Origin: Petrolisthes cinctipes
Lineage: Eukaryota > Arthropoda > Malacostraca > Decapoda > Porcellanidae
Direction of reading: 5' to 3'
Length of the DNA: 64,000 nucleotides
Assembly (NCBI GenBank): GCA_033782935.1
Contig: JAWQEG010000506.1
Location: forward strand, 186,001-250,000
A model generated the notes under the pieces. The model worked only from the letters and a program-made list of their open reading frames with translations. It had not been told where the DNA came from and made no database searches. Below are positions 10,370 through 23,986 of this stretch, piece after piece. How positions within the stretch are numbered: the first letter of the stretch is position 1; each line of letters starts with the position of its first letter. A program made the translations under genes and the position numbers.

Positions 10370-13100
10370 TAACACTGAGTAGGCATGTACAGATCGCTTC
10401 TGGGACCCAAAAATATCGAATTTTCGGTTGTTTTGAGACTGAATTTGAGATATAAACGGGTACAGAAGATCCATGCACATATCGACTTTGGGCACCAAAA
10501 ATATCGATATTTAGCATGTTTTGGGCCTATATTTTGAAAATATTCTAGCACTAAGTAAGCATGTAGAGATCGCTTCTGGGACCCAAAATATCGAATTTTC
10601 GGGTGTTTTGAGCCTGAATTTGAGATATAAACGGGTACAGAAGATGCATACACATATTGACTTTGGGCACCTAAAATATCGATTTTCAGCACGTTTTGGG
10701 CATGTAATTTGAAAATACTCTAACACGGAGTAGGCATGTACAGATTGATTCTGGGACCCAAAAATATCGAATTTTTGGGTGTTTTGAGCCTGAATTTGAG
10801 ATATAAACGGGTACAGAAGATGCATACACCTATTGACTTTGGGCACCTAAAAAATCGATTTTCAGCATGTTTTGGGCCTGTAATTTGAAAATACTCTAAC
10901 ACGGAGTAGGCATGTACAGATCGATTCTGGGACCCAAAAATATCGAATTTTCGGGTGTTTTGAGCCTGAATTTGAGATATAAACAGGTACAGAAGATGCA
11001 TGTACATATCGACTTTAGGCACCTACAATATCGATTTTTAGCATGTTTTGGGACTTTATTTTTAAAATATTCTAGCACAGAATAGGCATGTACAGATCGC
11101 TTCTGGGACCCAAAATATCGAATTTTCGGGTGTTTTGAGCCTGAATTTGGGATATAAACGGGTACAGAAGATTCTTAAACATATTGACTTTGGGCACCTA
11201 AAATATCCATTTTCATTATGTTTTGGGCCTGTATTTAAAAAATACTCTATCACTGAGTAGGCATGTACAGATCGCTTCTGGGACCCAAAAATATCGAATT
11301 TTCGGTTGTTTTGAGACTGAATTTGAGATATAAACAGGTACAGAAGATGCATGCACATATCGACTTTGGGCACCTAAAATATCGATATTTAGCATGTTTT
11401 GGGCCTATATTTTGAAAATATTCTAGCACTAAGTAGGCATGTAGAGATCGCTTCTGGGACCCAAAAATATCGAATTTTTGGTTGTCTTGAGACTGAATTT
11501 GAGATATAAAGAGGTACAGAAGATGCATGCATATATCGACTTTGGGCACCTAAAATATCGATATTAAGCCATGTTTTGCCCTGTATTTTGAAAATACTCT
11601 ATCACGGAGTAGACATGTACAGATCGCTTTTGGGACCCAAAAATATCGAATTTTCGGGTGTTTTGAGCCTGAATTTGAGATATAAACGGGTACAGAAGAT
11701 GCATGCACATATCGACTTTGGGCACCTAAAATATCGATATTTAGCATGTTTGGGGCCTATATTTTGAAAATATTCTAGCACTGAGTAGGTATGTACAGAT
11801 CGTCTTTGGGACGCAAAAATATCGAATTTTCAAGTGTTTTGAGCCTGAATTGGAGATATAAACGGGTAAAGAAGATGCATACACATATTAAGTTTGGGCA
11901 CCTAAAATATCGATATTTAGCATTTTTTGGGCCTATATTCTGAAAATATTCTATCACTAAGTAGGCATGTAGAGATCGCTTCTGGGACCCAAAGATATCG
12001 AATTTTCGTGTGTTTTGAGCCTGAATTTGAGATATAAACGGGTACAAAAGATGCATACACATATTGACTTTGGGCACCTAAAATATCAATTTTCAGCATG
12101 TTTTAGGCCTGTAATTTGAAAATACTCAAACTCGGAGAAGGCATGTACAGATCAATTCTGGGACCCAAAAATATCGAATTTTCGGGTGTTTTGAGTCTGA
12201 ATTTGAGATATAAACAGGTACAGAAGACGCATGCACATATCGAATTTGGGCACCTACAATATCGATTTTTAGCATGTCTTGGGACTATATTTGGAAAATA
12301 TTCTAGCACTAAATAGGCATGTACAAATCGCTTCTGGGACCCAAAAATAGCGAATTTTCGGGTGTTTTGAGCCTGAATTTGGGATATAAACGGGTACAGA
12401 AGATTCATAAACATATTGACTTTGGGCACCTAAAATATCGATTTTCATTATGTTTTGGGCCTGTATTTTAAAAATACTCTAACACTGAGTAGACATGTAC
12501 AGATAGCTTCTGGGACCCAAAAATATCGAGTTTTCGGTTGTTTTGAGACTGAATTTAAGATATAAACGGGTACAGAAGATGCATGCACATATCGAATTTG
12601 AACACCTAAAATATCGATTTTTAGCATGTTTTGGGCCTATATTTTTAAAATATTCTAGCACTAAGTAGGCATGTATAGATCGATTCTGGGACCCAAAAAT
12701 ATCGAATTTTCGGGTGTTTTGAGCCTGAATTTGAGATATAAACAGGTACAGAAGATGCATGCACATATTGACTTTGGGCACCTACAATATCGATTTTTAG
12801 CATGTTAGATACTTTATTTTTAAAATATTCTAGCACTGAATAGGCATGTACAGATCGCTTTTGGGACCCAAAAATATCGAATTTTCGGGTGTTTTGAGCC
12901 TGAATTTGGGATATAAACGGGTACAGAAGATTCTTAAACATATTGACTCTGGGCACCTAAAATATCCATTTTCATTATGTTTTGGGCCTGTATTTTAAAA
13001 ATACTCTAACACTGAGTAGGCATGTACAGATCACTTCTGGGACCCAAAAATATCGAATTTTCCGGTGTTTTGAGCCTGAATTTGAGATATAAACGAGTAC
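10370..13100 (+). repeat. 2.7-kb satellite block duplicated 25.4 kb away (35760-38490)
   Basis: The same succession of variants is found at 10370-13100 and 35760-38490 with a steady offset of 25389 bp, dropping to 25388 after a one-base deletion near 37819. A diagnostic element is CAAACTCGGAGAAGG at 12127 and 37516, followed in both by an ATAGCGAATTTTCGG monomer. The intervening 22 kb is of other higher-order types. Confidence 0.7.
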
Positions 13101-13215
13101 AGAAGAATCATACACATATTGACTTTGGGCAACTAAAATATCGATTTTTATTATGTTTTTTGTCTGTATTTTTAAAAATACTCTAACACGGAGTAGGCAT
13201 GTACAGATCGTTTCT

Positions 13216-15840
13216 GGGACCCAAAAATATCGAATTTTCGGTTGTTTTGAGATTGAATTTGGGATATAAACGGGTACAGAAGATCCATGCACATATCGAC
13301 TTTGGGCACCTAAAATATCGATATTTAGCATGTTTTGGGCCTATATTTTCAAAATATTTTAGCACTAAGTAGACATGTAGAGATCGCTTCTGGGACCCAA
13401 AATATCGAATTTTCGGGTGTTTTGAGCCTGAATTTGAGATATAAACGGGTACAGAAGATGCATACACATATTGACTTTGGGCACCTAAAATATCGATTCT
13501 CAGCACGTTTTGGGCCTGTATTTTGAAAATACTCTAACACGGAGTAGGCATGTACAGATTGATTCTGGGACCCAAAAATATCGAATTTTTGGGTGTTTTG
13601 AGTCTGAATTTGATATATAAACGGGTACAGAAGATGCATACACATATTGACTTTGGGCACCTAAAATATCGATTTTCAGCACGCTTTGGGCCTGTATTTT
13701 GAAAATACTCTAACACTGAGTAGGCATGTACAGATCGCTTCTGGGACCCAAAAACATCGAGTTTTCCTGTGTTATGAGCCTGAATTTGAGATATAAACGG
13801 GTACAGAAGAATCATACACATATTGACTTTGGGCAACTAAAATATCGATTTTTATTATGTTTTTTGTCTGTATTTTAAAAATACTCTAACACGGAGTAGG
13901 CATGTACAGATCATTTCTGGGACCCAAAATTATCGAATTTTCGGGTGTTTTGAGCCTGAATTTGATACATAAACGGGTACAGAAGATGCATGCACATATT
14001 GACTTTGGGCAACTAAAAAATCGATTTTCATTATGTTTTGGGCCTGTATTTTGAAAATACTCGAACACGGAGTAGGCATGAACAGATCGCTTCTGGGACC
14101 CAAAAATATCGAATTTTCGGGTGTTTTTAGCCTGAATTTGGGATATAAACGGGTACAGAAGATGCATGCACATATCGAATTTGAACACCTAAAATATCGA
14201 TTTTTAGCATGTTTTGGGCCTATATTTTTAAAATATTCTAGCACTAAGTAGGCATGTACAGATCGATTCTGGGACCCAAAAATATCGAATTTTTGGGTGT
14301 TTTGAGCCTGAATTTGAGATATAAACAGGTACAGAAGATGCATGCACATATCGACTTTGGGCACCTACAATATTGATTTTTAGCATGTAAGGGACTTTAT
14401 TTTTAAAATATTCTAGCACTGAATAGGCATGTACAGATCGCTTCTGGGACCAAAAAATATCGAATTTTCGGGTGTTTTGAGCCTGAATTTGGGATATAAA
14501 CAGGTACAGAAGATTCTTAAACATATTGACTCTGGGCACCTAAAATATCCATTTTCATTATGTTTTGGGCCTGTATTTTAAAAATACTCTAACACTGAGT
14601 AGGCATGTACAGATCGCTTCTGGGACCCAAAAATATCGAATTTTCGGTTGTTTTGAGACTGAATTTGAGATATAAACGGGTACAGAAGATGCATGCACAT
14701 ATCGACTTTGGGCACCTAAAATATCGATATTTAGCATGTTTTGGGCCTATATTTTGAAAACATTCTAGCACTTAGTAGGCATGTAGAGATAGCTTCTGGG
14801 ACCCAAAAATATCGAATTTTCGGTTGTTTTGAGACTGAATTTGAGATATAAACAGGTACAGAAGATTCATAAACATATTGACTTTGGGCACCTAAAATAT
14901 CGATTTTCATTATGTTTTGGGCCTGTATTATAAAAATACTCTATCACGGAGTAGGCATGTACAGATCGCTTTTGGGACCCAAAAATATCGAATTTTCGGG
15001 TGTTTTGAGCCTGAATTTGAGATATAAACGGGTACAAAAGATGCATTCATATTTCGATTTTGGGCCCCTAAAATATCGATATTAAGCATGTTTGGGGCCT
15101 ATATTTTTAAAATATTCTAGCACTGAGTAGGCACGTACAGATCGTCTTTGGGACCCAAAAATATCGAATTTTCAAGTGTTTTGAGCCTGAATTTGAGATA
15201 TAAACGGGTAAAGAAGATGCATACACATATTAAGTTTGAGCACCTAAAATATCGATATTTAGCATTTTTTGGGCCTATATTCTGAAAATATTCTAGCACT
15301 AAGTAGGCATGTAGAGATCGCTTCTGGGACCCAAAGATATCGAATTTTCGTGTGTTTTGAGCCTGAATTTGAGATATAAACGGGTACAGAAGATGCATAC
15401 ACATATTGACTTTGGGCACCTAAAATATCGATTTTCAGCATGTTTTGGGCCTGTAATTTGAAAATACTCTAACTCGGAGTAGGCATGTACAGATCGATTG
15501 TGGGACCCAAAAATATCGAATTTTGGGTGTTTTGAGCCTGAATTTGAGATATAAACAGGTACAGAAGATGCATGCACATATCGACTTTGGGCACCTACAA
15601 TATCGATTTTTAGCATGTTTTGGGACTATATTTGGAAAATATTCTAGCACTGAATAGGTATGTACAGATCGCTTCTGGGACCCAAAAATATCGAATTTTC
15701 GGGTGTTTTGAGCCTGAATTTGGAATATAAACGGGTACAGAAGATTCATAAACATATTGACTTTGGGCACCTAAAATATCGATTTTCATTATGTTTTGGT
15801 CCTGTATTTTGAAAATACTCTAACACTGAGTAGGCATGTA
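13216..15840 (+). repeat. copy of the 5990-8610 block (offset 7226 bp)
   Basis: Variant order and one-base deletions in about 5990-8610 recur at a constant 7226-bp offset (about 41 monomers), including the AAACATTCTAGCACTTAG monomer near 7530 and 14756. One monomer junction differs: around 14.85 kb an ATTCATAAACATATTG and CATTATG class replaces the ATTAAGCC class found at 7.63 kb. This marks a short conversion-like patch inside an otherwise matching block. Confidence 0.7.
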
Positions 15841-17838
15841 CAGATCGTTTCTGGGGCCCAAAAATATCGAATTTTCGGTTGTTTTGAGACTGAATTTGGG
15901 ATATAAACGGGTACAGAAGATCCATGCACATATCGACTTTGGGCACCTAAAATATCGATATTTAGCATGTTTTGGGCCTATATTTTCAAAATATTTTAGC
16001 ACTTAGTAGGCATGTAGAGATCGCTTCAGGGACCCAAAATATCGAATTTTCGGGTGTTTTGAGCCTGAATTTGAGATATAAACGGGTACAGAAGATGCAT
16101 ACACATATTGACTTTGGGCACCTAAAATATCGATTCTCAGCACGTTTTGGGCCTGTGTTTTGAAAATACTCTAACACGGAGTAGGCATGTACAGATTGAT
16201 TCTGGGACCCAAAAATATCGAATTTTTGGGTGTTTTGAGCCTGAATTTGAGATATAAACGGGTACAGAAGATGCATACACATATTGACTTTGGGCACCTA
16301 AAATTTCGATTTTCAGCATGTTTTGGGACTGTAATTTGAAAATACTCTAACACGGAGTAGGCATGTACAGATCGATTCTGGGACCCAAAAATATCGAATT
16401 TTCGGGTGTTTTTAGCCTGAATTTGAGATATAAACAGGTACAGAAGATGCATGTACATATCGACTTTGGGCACCTACAATATCGATTTTCAGCATGTTTT
16501 GGGACTTTATTTTTAAAATATTCTAGCACTGAATAGGCATGTACAGATCGCTTCTGGGACCCAAAATATCGAATTCTCGGGTGTTTTGAGCCTGAATTTG
16601 GGATATAAACGGGTACAGAAGATTCTTAAACAAATTGACATTGGGCACCTAAAATATCCATTTTCATTATGTTTTGGGCCTTTATTTTAAAAATACTCTA
16701 ACACTGAGTAGGCATGTACAGATCGCTTCTGGGACCCAAAAATATCGAATTTTCGGTTGTTTTGAGACTGAATTTGAGATATAAACGAGTACAGAAGATG
16801 CATGCACATATCGACTTTGGGCACCAAAAATATCGATATTTAGCATGTTTCGGGCCTATATTTTGAAAATATTCTAGCACTAAGTAGGCATGTAGAGATC
16901 GATTCTGGGACCCAAAAATATCGAATTTTCGGTTGTTTTGAGACTGAATTTGAGATATAAACAGGTACAGAAGATGCATGCATATATCGACTTTGGGGAC
17001 CTAAAATATCGATATTAAGCCATGTTTTGCCCTGTATTTTGAAAATACTCTATCACGGAGTAGACATGTACAGATCGCTTTTGGGACCCAAAAATATCGA
17101 ATTTTCGGGTGTTTTGAGCCTGAATTTGAGATATAAACGTGTACAGAAGATGCATGCACATATCGACTTTGGGCACCTAAAATATCGATATTTAGCATGT
17201 TTGGGGCCTATATTTTGAAAATATTCTAGCACTGAGTAGGCATGTAAAGATCGTCTTTGGGACGCAAAAATATCGAATTTTCAAGTGTTTTGAGCCTGAA
17301 TTTGAGATATAAACGGGTAAAGAAGATCCTTACACATATTAAGTTTGAGCACCTAAAATATCGATATTTAGTATTCTTTGGGCCTATATTCTGAAAATAT
17401 TCTAGCACTAGGTGCCTACCTAGTAGATGATCGGAGATAGAGATCTCTTCTGGGACCCAAAAATATCGAATTTTCGTGTGTTTTGAGCCTGAATTTGAGA
17501 TATAAACGGGTACAGAAGATGCATACACATATTGACTTTGGGCACCTAAAATATCGATTTTCAGCATGTTTTGGGCCTGTAATTTGAAAATACTCTAACT
17601 CGGAGTAGGCATGTACAGATCGATTCTGGGACCCAAAAATATCGAATTTTCGGGTGTTTTGAGCCTGAATTTGAGATATAAACAGGTACAGAAGATGCAT
17701 GCACATATCGACTTTGGGCACCTACAATATCGATTTTTAGCATGTTTTGGGACTATATTTTGAAAATATTCTAGCACTGAATAGGTATGTAAAAATCGCT
17801 TCTGGGACCCAAAAATATTGAATTTTCGGGTGTTTTGA

Positions 17839-20300
17839 GCCTGAATTTGGAATATAAACGGGTACAGAAGATTCATAAACATATTGACTTTGGGTACCTA
17901 AAATATCGATTTTCATTATGTTTTGGGCCTGTATTTTGAAAATACTCTAACACTGAGTAGGCATGTACAGATCGCTTCTGGGACCCAAAAATATCGAATT
18001 TTCGGTTGTTTTGAGACTGAATTTGTGATATAAACGGGTACAGAAGATCCATGCACATATCGACTTTGGGCCCCAAAAATATCGATATTTAGCATGTTTT
18101 GGGCCTATATTTTTAAAATATTCTAGCACTAAGTAGGCATGTATAGTGTGATTCTGGGACCCAAAAATATCGAATTTTCGGGTGTTTTGAGCCTGAATTT
18201 GAGATATAAACAGGTACAGAAGATGCATGCACATATTGACTTTGGGCACCTACAATATCGATTTTTAGCATGTTAGATACTTTATTTTTAAAATATTCTA
18301 GCACTGAATAGGCATGTACAGATCGCTTTTGGGACCCAAAAATATCGAATTTTCGGGTGTTTTGAGCCTGAATTTGGGATATAAACGGGTACAGAAGATT
18401 CTTAAACATATTGACTCTGGGCACCTAAAATATCCATTTTCATTAAGTTTTGGGCCTGTATTTTAAAAATACTCTAACACTGAGTAGGCATGTACAGATC
18501 ACTTCTGGGACCCAAAAATATCAAATTTTCCGTTGTTTTGAGCCTGAATTTGAGATATAAACGAGTACAGAAGAATCATACACATATTGACTTTGGGCAA
18601 CTAAAATATCGATTTTTATTATGTTTTTTGTCTGTATTTTTAAAAATACTCTAACACGGAGTAGGCATGTACAGATCGTTTCTGGGACCCAAAAATATCG
18701 AATTTTAGGTTGTTTTGAGATTGAATTTGGGATATAAACGGGTACAGAAGATCCATGCACATATCGACTTTGGGCACCTAAAATATCGATATTTAGCATG
18801 TTTTGGGCCTATATTTTGAAAATATTTTAGCACTAAGTAGGCATGTAGAGATCGCTTCTGGGACCCAAAATATCGAATTTTCGGGTGTTTTGAGCCTGAA
18901 TTTGAGATATAAACGGGTACAGAAGATGCATACACCTATTGACTTTGGGCACCTAAAATATCGATTTTCAGCATGTTTAGGGCCTGTAATTTGAAAATAC
19001 TCTAACACTGAGTAGGCATGTACAGATCGCTTCTGGGACCCAAAAACATCGAATTTTCCTGTGTTATGAGCCTGAATTTGGAATATAAACGGGTACAGAA
19101 GATTCATAAACATATTGACTTTGGGTACCTAAAATATCGATTTTCATTATGTTTTGGGCCTGTATTTTGAAAATACTCTAACACTGAGTAGGCATGTACA
19201 GATCGCTTCTGGGACCCAAAAATATCGAATTTTCGGTTGTTTTGAGACTGAATTTGAGATATAAACGGGTACAGAAGATCCATGCACATATCGACTTTGG
19301 GCACCAAAAATATCGATATTTAGCATGTTTTGGGCCTATATTTTTAAAATATTCTAGCACTAAGTAGGCATGTATAGATCGATTCTGGGACCCAAAAATA
19401 TCGAATTTTCGGGTGTTTTGAGCCTGAATTTGAGATATAAACAGGTACAGAAGATGCATGCACATATTGACTTTGGGCACCTACAATATCGATTTTTAGC
19501 ATGTTAGATACTTTATTTTTAAAATATTCTAGCACTGAATAGGCATGTACAGATCGCTTTTGGGACCCAAAAATATCGAATTTTCGGGTGTTTTGAGCCT
19601 GAATTTGGGATATAAACGGGTACAGAAGATTCTTAAACATATTGACTCTGGGCACCTAAAATATCCATTTTCATTAAGTTTTGGGCCTGTATTTTAAAAA
19701 TACTCTAACACTGAGTAGGCATGTACAGATCACTTCTGGGACCCAAAAATATCGAATTTTCCGTTGTTTTGAGCCTGAATTTGAGATATAAACGAGTACA
19801 GAAGAATCATACACATATTGACTTTGGGCAACTAAAATATCGATTTTTATTATGTTTTTTGTCTGTATTTTTAAAAATACTCTAACACGGAGTAGGCATG
19901 TACAGATAGTTTCTGGGACCCAAAAATATCGAATTTTCGGTTGTTTTGAGATTGAATTTGGGATATAAACGGGTACAGAAGATCCATGCACATATCGACT
20001 TTGGGCACCTAAAATATCGATATTTAGCATGTTTTGGGCCTATATTTTGAAAATATTTTAGCACTAAGTAGGCATGTAGAGATCGCTTCTGGGACCCAAA
20101 ATATCGAATTTTCGGGTGTTTTGAGCCTGAATTTGAGATATAAACGGGTACAGAAGATGCATACACCTATTGACTTTGGGCACCTAAAATATCGATTTTC
20201 AGCATGTTTAGGGCCTGTAATTTGAAAATACTCTAACACTGAGTAGGCATGTACAGATCGCTTCTGGGACCCAAAAACATCGAATTTTCCTGTGTTATGA
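17839..20300 (+). repeat. tandem duplication of a 7-monomer unit (1231 bp)
   Basis: Unit 1 is about 17839-19069 and unit 2 about 19070-20300. The same classes occur in the same order, including the TTAGATACTTTATTT monomer near 18270 and 19501 and the GTTATGAGCC variant near 19062 and 20293. A few differences exist, for example GTATAGTGTGATTC near 18141 against GTATAGATCGATTC near 19372. Confidence 0.8.
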
Positions 20301-20952
20301 GCCTGAATTTGAGATATAAACGGGTACAGAAGAATCATACACATATTGACTTTGGGCAACTAAAATATCGATTTTCATTATGTTTTGGGCCTGTATTTTG
20401 AAAATACTCGAACACGGAGTAGGCATGAACAGATCGCTTCTGGGACCCAAAAATATCGAATTTTCGGGTGTTTTGAGCCTGAATTTGGGATATAAACGGG
20501 TACAGAAGATGCATGCACATATCGAATTTGAACACCTAAAACATCAATTTTTAGCATGTTTTGGGCCTATATTTTTAAAATATTCTAGCACTAAGTAGGC
20601 ATGTACAGATCGATTCTGGGACCCAAAAATATCGAATTTTCGGGTGTTTTGAGCCTGAATTTGAGATATAAACAGGTACAGAAGATGCATTCACATATCG
20701 ACTTAGGGCACCTACAATATTGATTTTTAGCATGTTAGGGACTTTATTTTGAAAATATTCTAGCACTGAATAGGCATGTACAAATCGCTTCTGGGACCAA
20801 AAAATATCGAATTTTCGGGTGTTTTGAGCCTGAATTTGGGATATAAACAGGTACAGAAGATTCTTAAACATATTGACTCTGGGCACCTAAAATATCCATT
20901 TTCATTATGTTTTGGGCCTGTATTTTAAAAATACTCTAACACTGAGTAGGCA

Positions 20953-21617
20953 TGTACAGATCGCTTCTGGGACCCAAAAATATCGAATTTTCGGTTGTTT
21001 TGAGACTGAATTTGAGATATAAACGGGTACAGAAGATGCATGCACATATCGACTTTGTGCACCTAAAATATCGATATTTAGCATGTTTTGGGCCTATATT
21101 TTGAAAACATTCTAGCACTTAGTAGGCATGTAGAGATCGCTTCTGGGACCCAAAAATATCGAATTTTCGGTTGTTTTGAGACTGAATTTGAGATATAAAC
21201 AAGTACAGAAGATGCATGCATATATCGACTTTGGGCACCTAAAATATCGATATTAAGCCATGTTTTGCCCTGTATTTTGAAAATACTCTATCACGGAGTA
21301 AACATGTACAGATCGCTTCTGGGACCCAAAAATATCGAATTTTCGGTTGTTTTGAGACTGAATTTGAGATATAAACGGGTACAGAAGATGCATGCACATA
21401 TCGACTTTGTGCACCTAAAATATCGATATTTAGCATGTTTTGGGCCTATATTTTGAAAACATTCTAGCACTTAGTAGGCATGTAGAGATCGCTTCTGGGA
21501 CCCAAAAATATCGAATTTTCGGTTGTTTTGAGACTGAATTTGAGATATAAACAAGTACAGAAGATGCATGCATATATCGACTTTGGGCACCTAAAATATC
21601 GATATTAAGCCATGTTT
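20953..21617 (+). repeat. tandem duplication of a monomer pair (352 bp)
   Basis: About 20953-21265 is repeated at 21305-21617, exactly two monomers on. I found no mismatch over the roughly 310 bp compared directly. The pair carries the unusual GACTTTGTGCACC and GAAAACATTCTAGC variants. The copies part where TTTTGCCCTG becomes TTTTGTCCTG. Confidence 0.8.
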
Positions 21618-23986
21618 TGTCCTGTAATTTGAAAATACTCTATCACGGAGTAGGCATGTACAGATCGCTTTTGGGACCCAAAAATATCGAATTTTCGGGT
21701 GTTTTTGAGCCTGAATTTGAGATATAAACGGGTACAAAAGATGCATTCATATTTCGATTTTGGGCCCCTAAAATATCGATATTAAGCATGTTTGGGGCCT
21801 ATATTTTTAAAATATTCTAGCACTGAGAAGGCACGTACAGATCGTCTTTGGGACCCAAAAATATCGAATTTTCAAGTGTTTTGAGCCTGAATTTGAGATA
21901 TAAACGGGTAAAGAAGATGCATACACATATTAAGTTTGAGCACCTAAAATATCGATATTTAGCATTTTTTGGGCCTATATTCTGAAAATATTCTAGCACT
22001 AAGTAGGCATGTAGAGATCGCTTCTGGGACCCAAAGATATCGAATTTTCGTGTGTTTTGAGCCTGAATTTGAGATATAAACGGGTACAGAAGATGCATAC
22101 ACATATTGACTTTGGTCACCTAAAATATCGATTTTCAGCATGTTTTGGGCCTGTAATTTGAAAATACTCTAACTCGGAGTAGGCATGTACAGATCGATTC
22201 TGTGACCCAAAAATATCGAATTTTGGGTGTTTTGAGCCTGAATTTGAGATATAAACAGGTACAGAAGATGCATGCACATATCGACTTTGGGCACCTACAA
22301 TATCGATTTTTAGCATGTTTTGGGACTATATTTTGAAAATATTCTAGCACTGAATAGGTATGTACAGATCGCTTCTGGGACCCAAAAATATCGAATTTTC
22401 GGGTGTTTTGAGCCTTAATTTGGAATATAAACGGGTACAGAAGATTCATAAACATATTGACTTTGGGCACCTAAAATATCGATTTTCATTATGTTTTGGG
22501 CCTGTATTTTGAAAATACTCTAACACTGAGTAGGCATGTACAGATCGTTTCTGGGACCCAAAAATATCGAATTTTCGGTTGTTTTGAGACTGAATTTGGG
22601 ATATAAACGGGTACAGAAGATCCATGCACATATCGACTTTGGGCACCTAAAATATCGATATTTAGCATGTTTTGGGCCTATATTTTCAAAATATTTCAGC
22701 ACTAAGTAGGCATGTAGAGATCGCTTCTGGGACCCAAAATATCGAATTTTCGGGTGTTTTGAACCTGAATTTGAGATATAAACGGGTACAGAAGATGCAT
22801 ACACATATTGACTTTGGGCACCTAAAATATCGATTTTCAGCACGTTTTGGGCCTGTATTTTGAAAATACTCTAACACGGAGTAGGCATGTACAGATTGAT
22901 TCTGGGACCCAAAAATATCGAATTTTTGGGTGTTTTGAGCCTGAATTTGAGATATAAACGGGTACAGAAGATGCATACACATATTGACTTTGGGCACCTA
23001 AAATATCGATTTTCAGCATGTTTTGGGACTGTAATTTGAAAATTCTCTAACACGTAGTAGGCATGTACAGATCGATTCTAGGACCCAAAAATATCGAATT
23101 TTTGGGTGTTTTGAGCCTGAATTTGAGATATAAACAGGTACAGAAGAAGCATGCACATATCGACTTTGGGCACCTACAATATTGATTTTTAGCATGTTAG
23201 GGACTTTATTTTGAAAATATTCTAGCACTGAATAGGCATGTACAGATCGCTTCTGGGACCAAAAAATATCGAATTTTCGGGTGTTTTGAGCCTGAATTTG
23301 GGATATAAACAGGTACAGAAGATTCTTAAACATATTGACTCTGGGCACCTAAAATATCCATTTTCATTATGTTTTGGGCCTGTATTTTAAAAATACTCTA
23401 ACACTGAGTAGGCATGTACAGATCGCTTCTGGGACCCAAAAATATCGAATTTTCGGTTGTTTTGAGACTGAATTTGAGATATAAACGGGTACAGAAGATG
23501 CATGCACATATCGACTTTGGGCACCTAAAATATCGATATTTAGCATGTTTTGGGCCTATTTTTTGAAAACATTCTAGCACTTAGTAGGCATGTAGAGATC
23601 GCTTCTGGGACCCAAAAATATCGAATTTTCGGTTGTTTTGAGACTGAATTTGAAATATAAACAAGTACAGAAGATGCATGCATATATCGACTTTGGGCAC
23701 CTAAAATATCGATATTAAGCCATGTTTTGCCCTGTAATTTGAAAATACTCTATCACGGAGTAGGCATGTACAGATCGCTTTTGGGACCCAAAAATATCGA
23801 ATTTTCGGGTGTTTTGAGCCTGAATTTGAGATATAAACGGGTACAAATGATGCATTCATATTTCGATTTTGGGCCCCTAAAATATCGATATTAAGCATGT
23901 TTGGGGCCTATATTTTTAAAATATTCTAGCACTGAGAAGGCACGTACAGATCGTCTTTGGGACCCAAAAATATCGAATTTTCAAGT

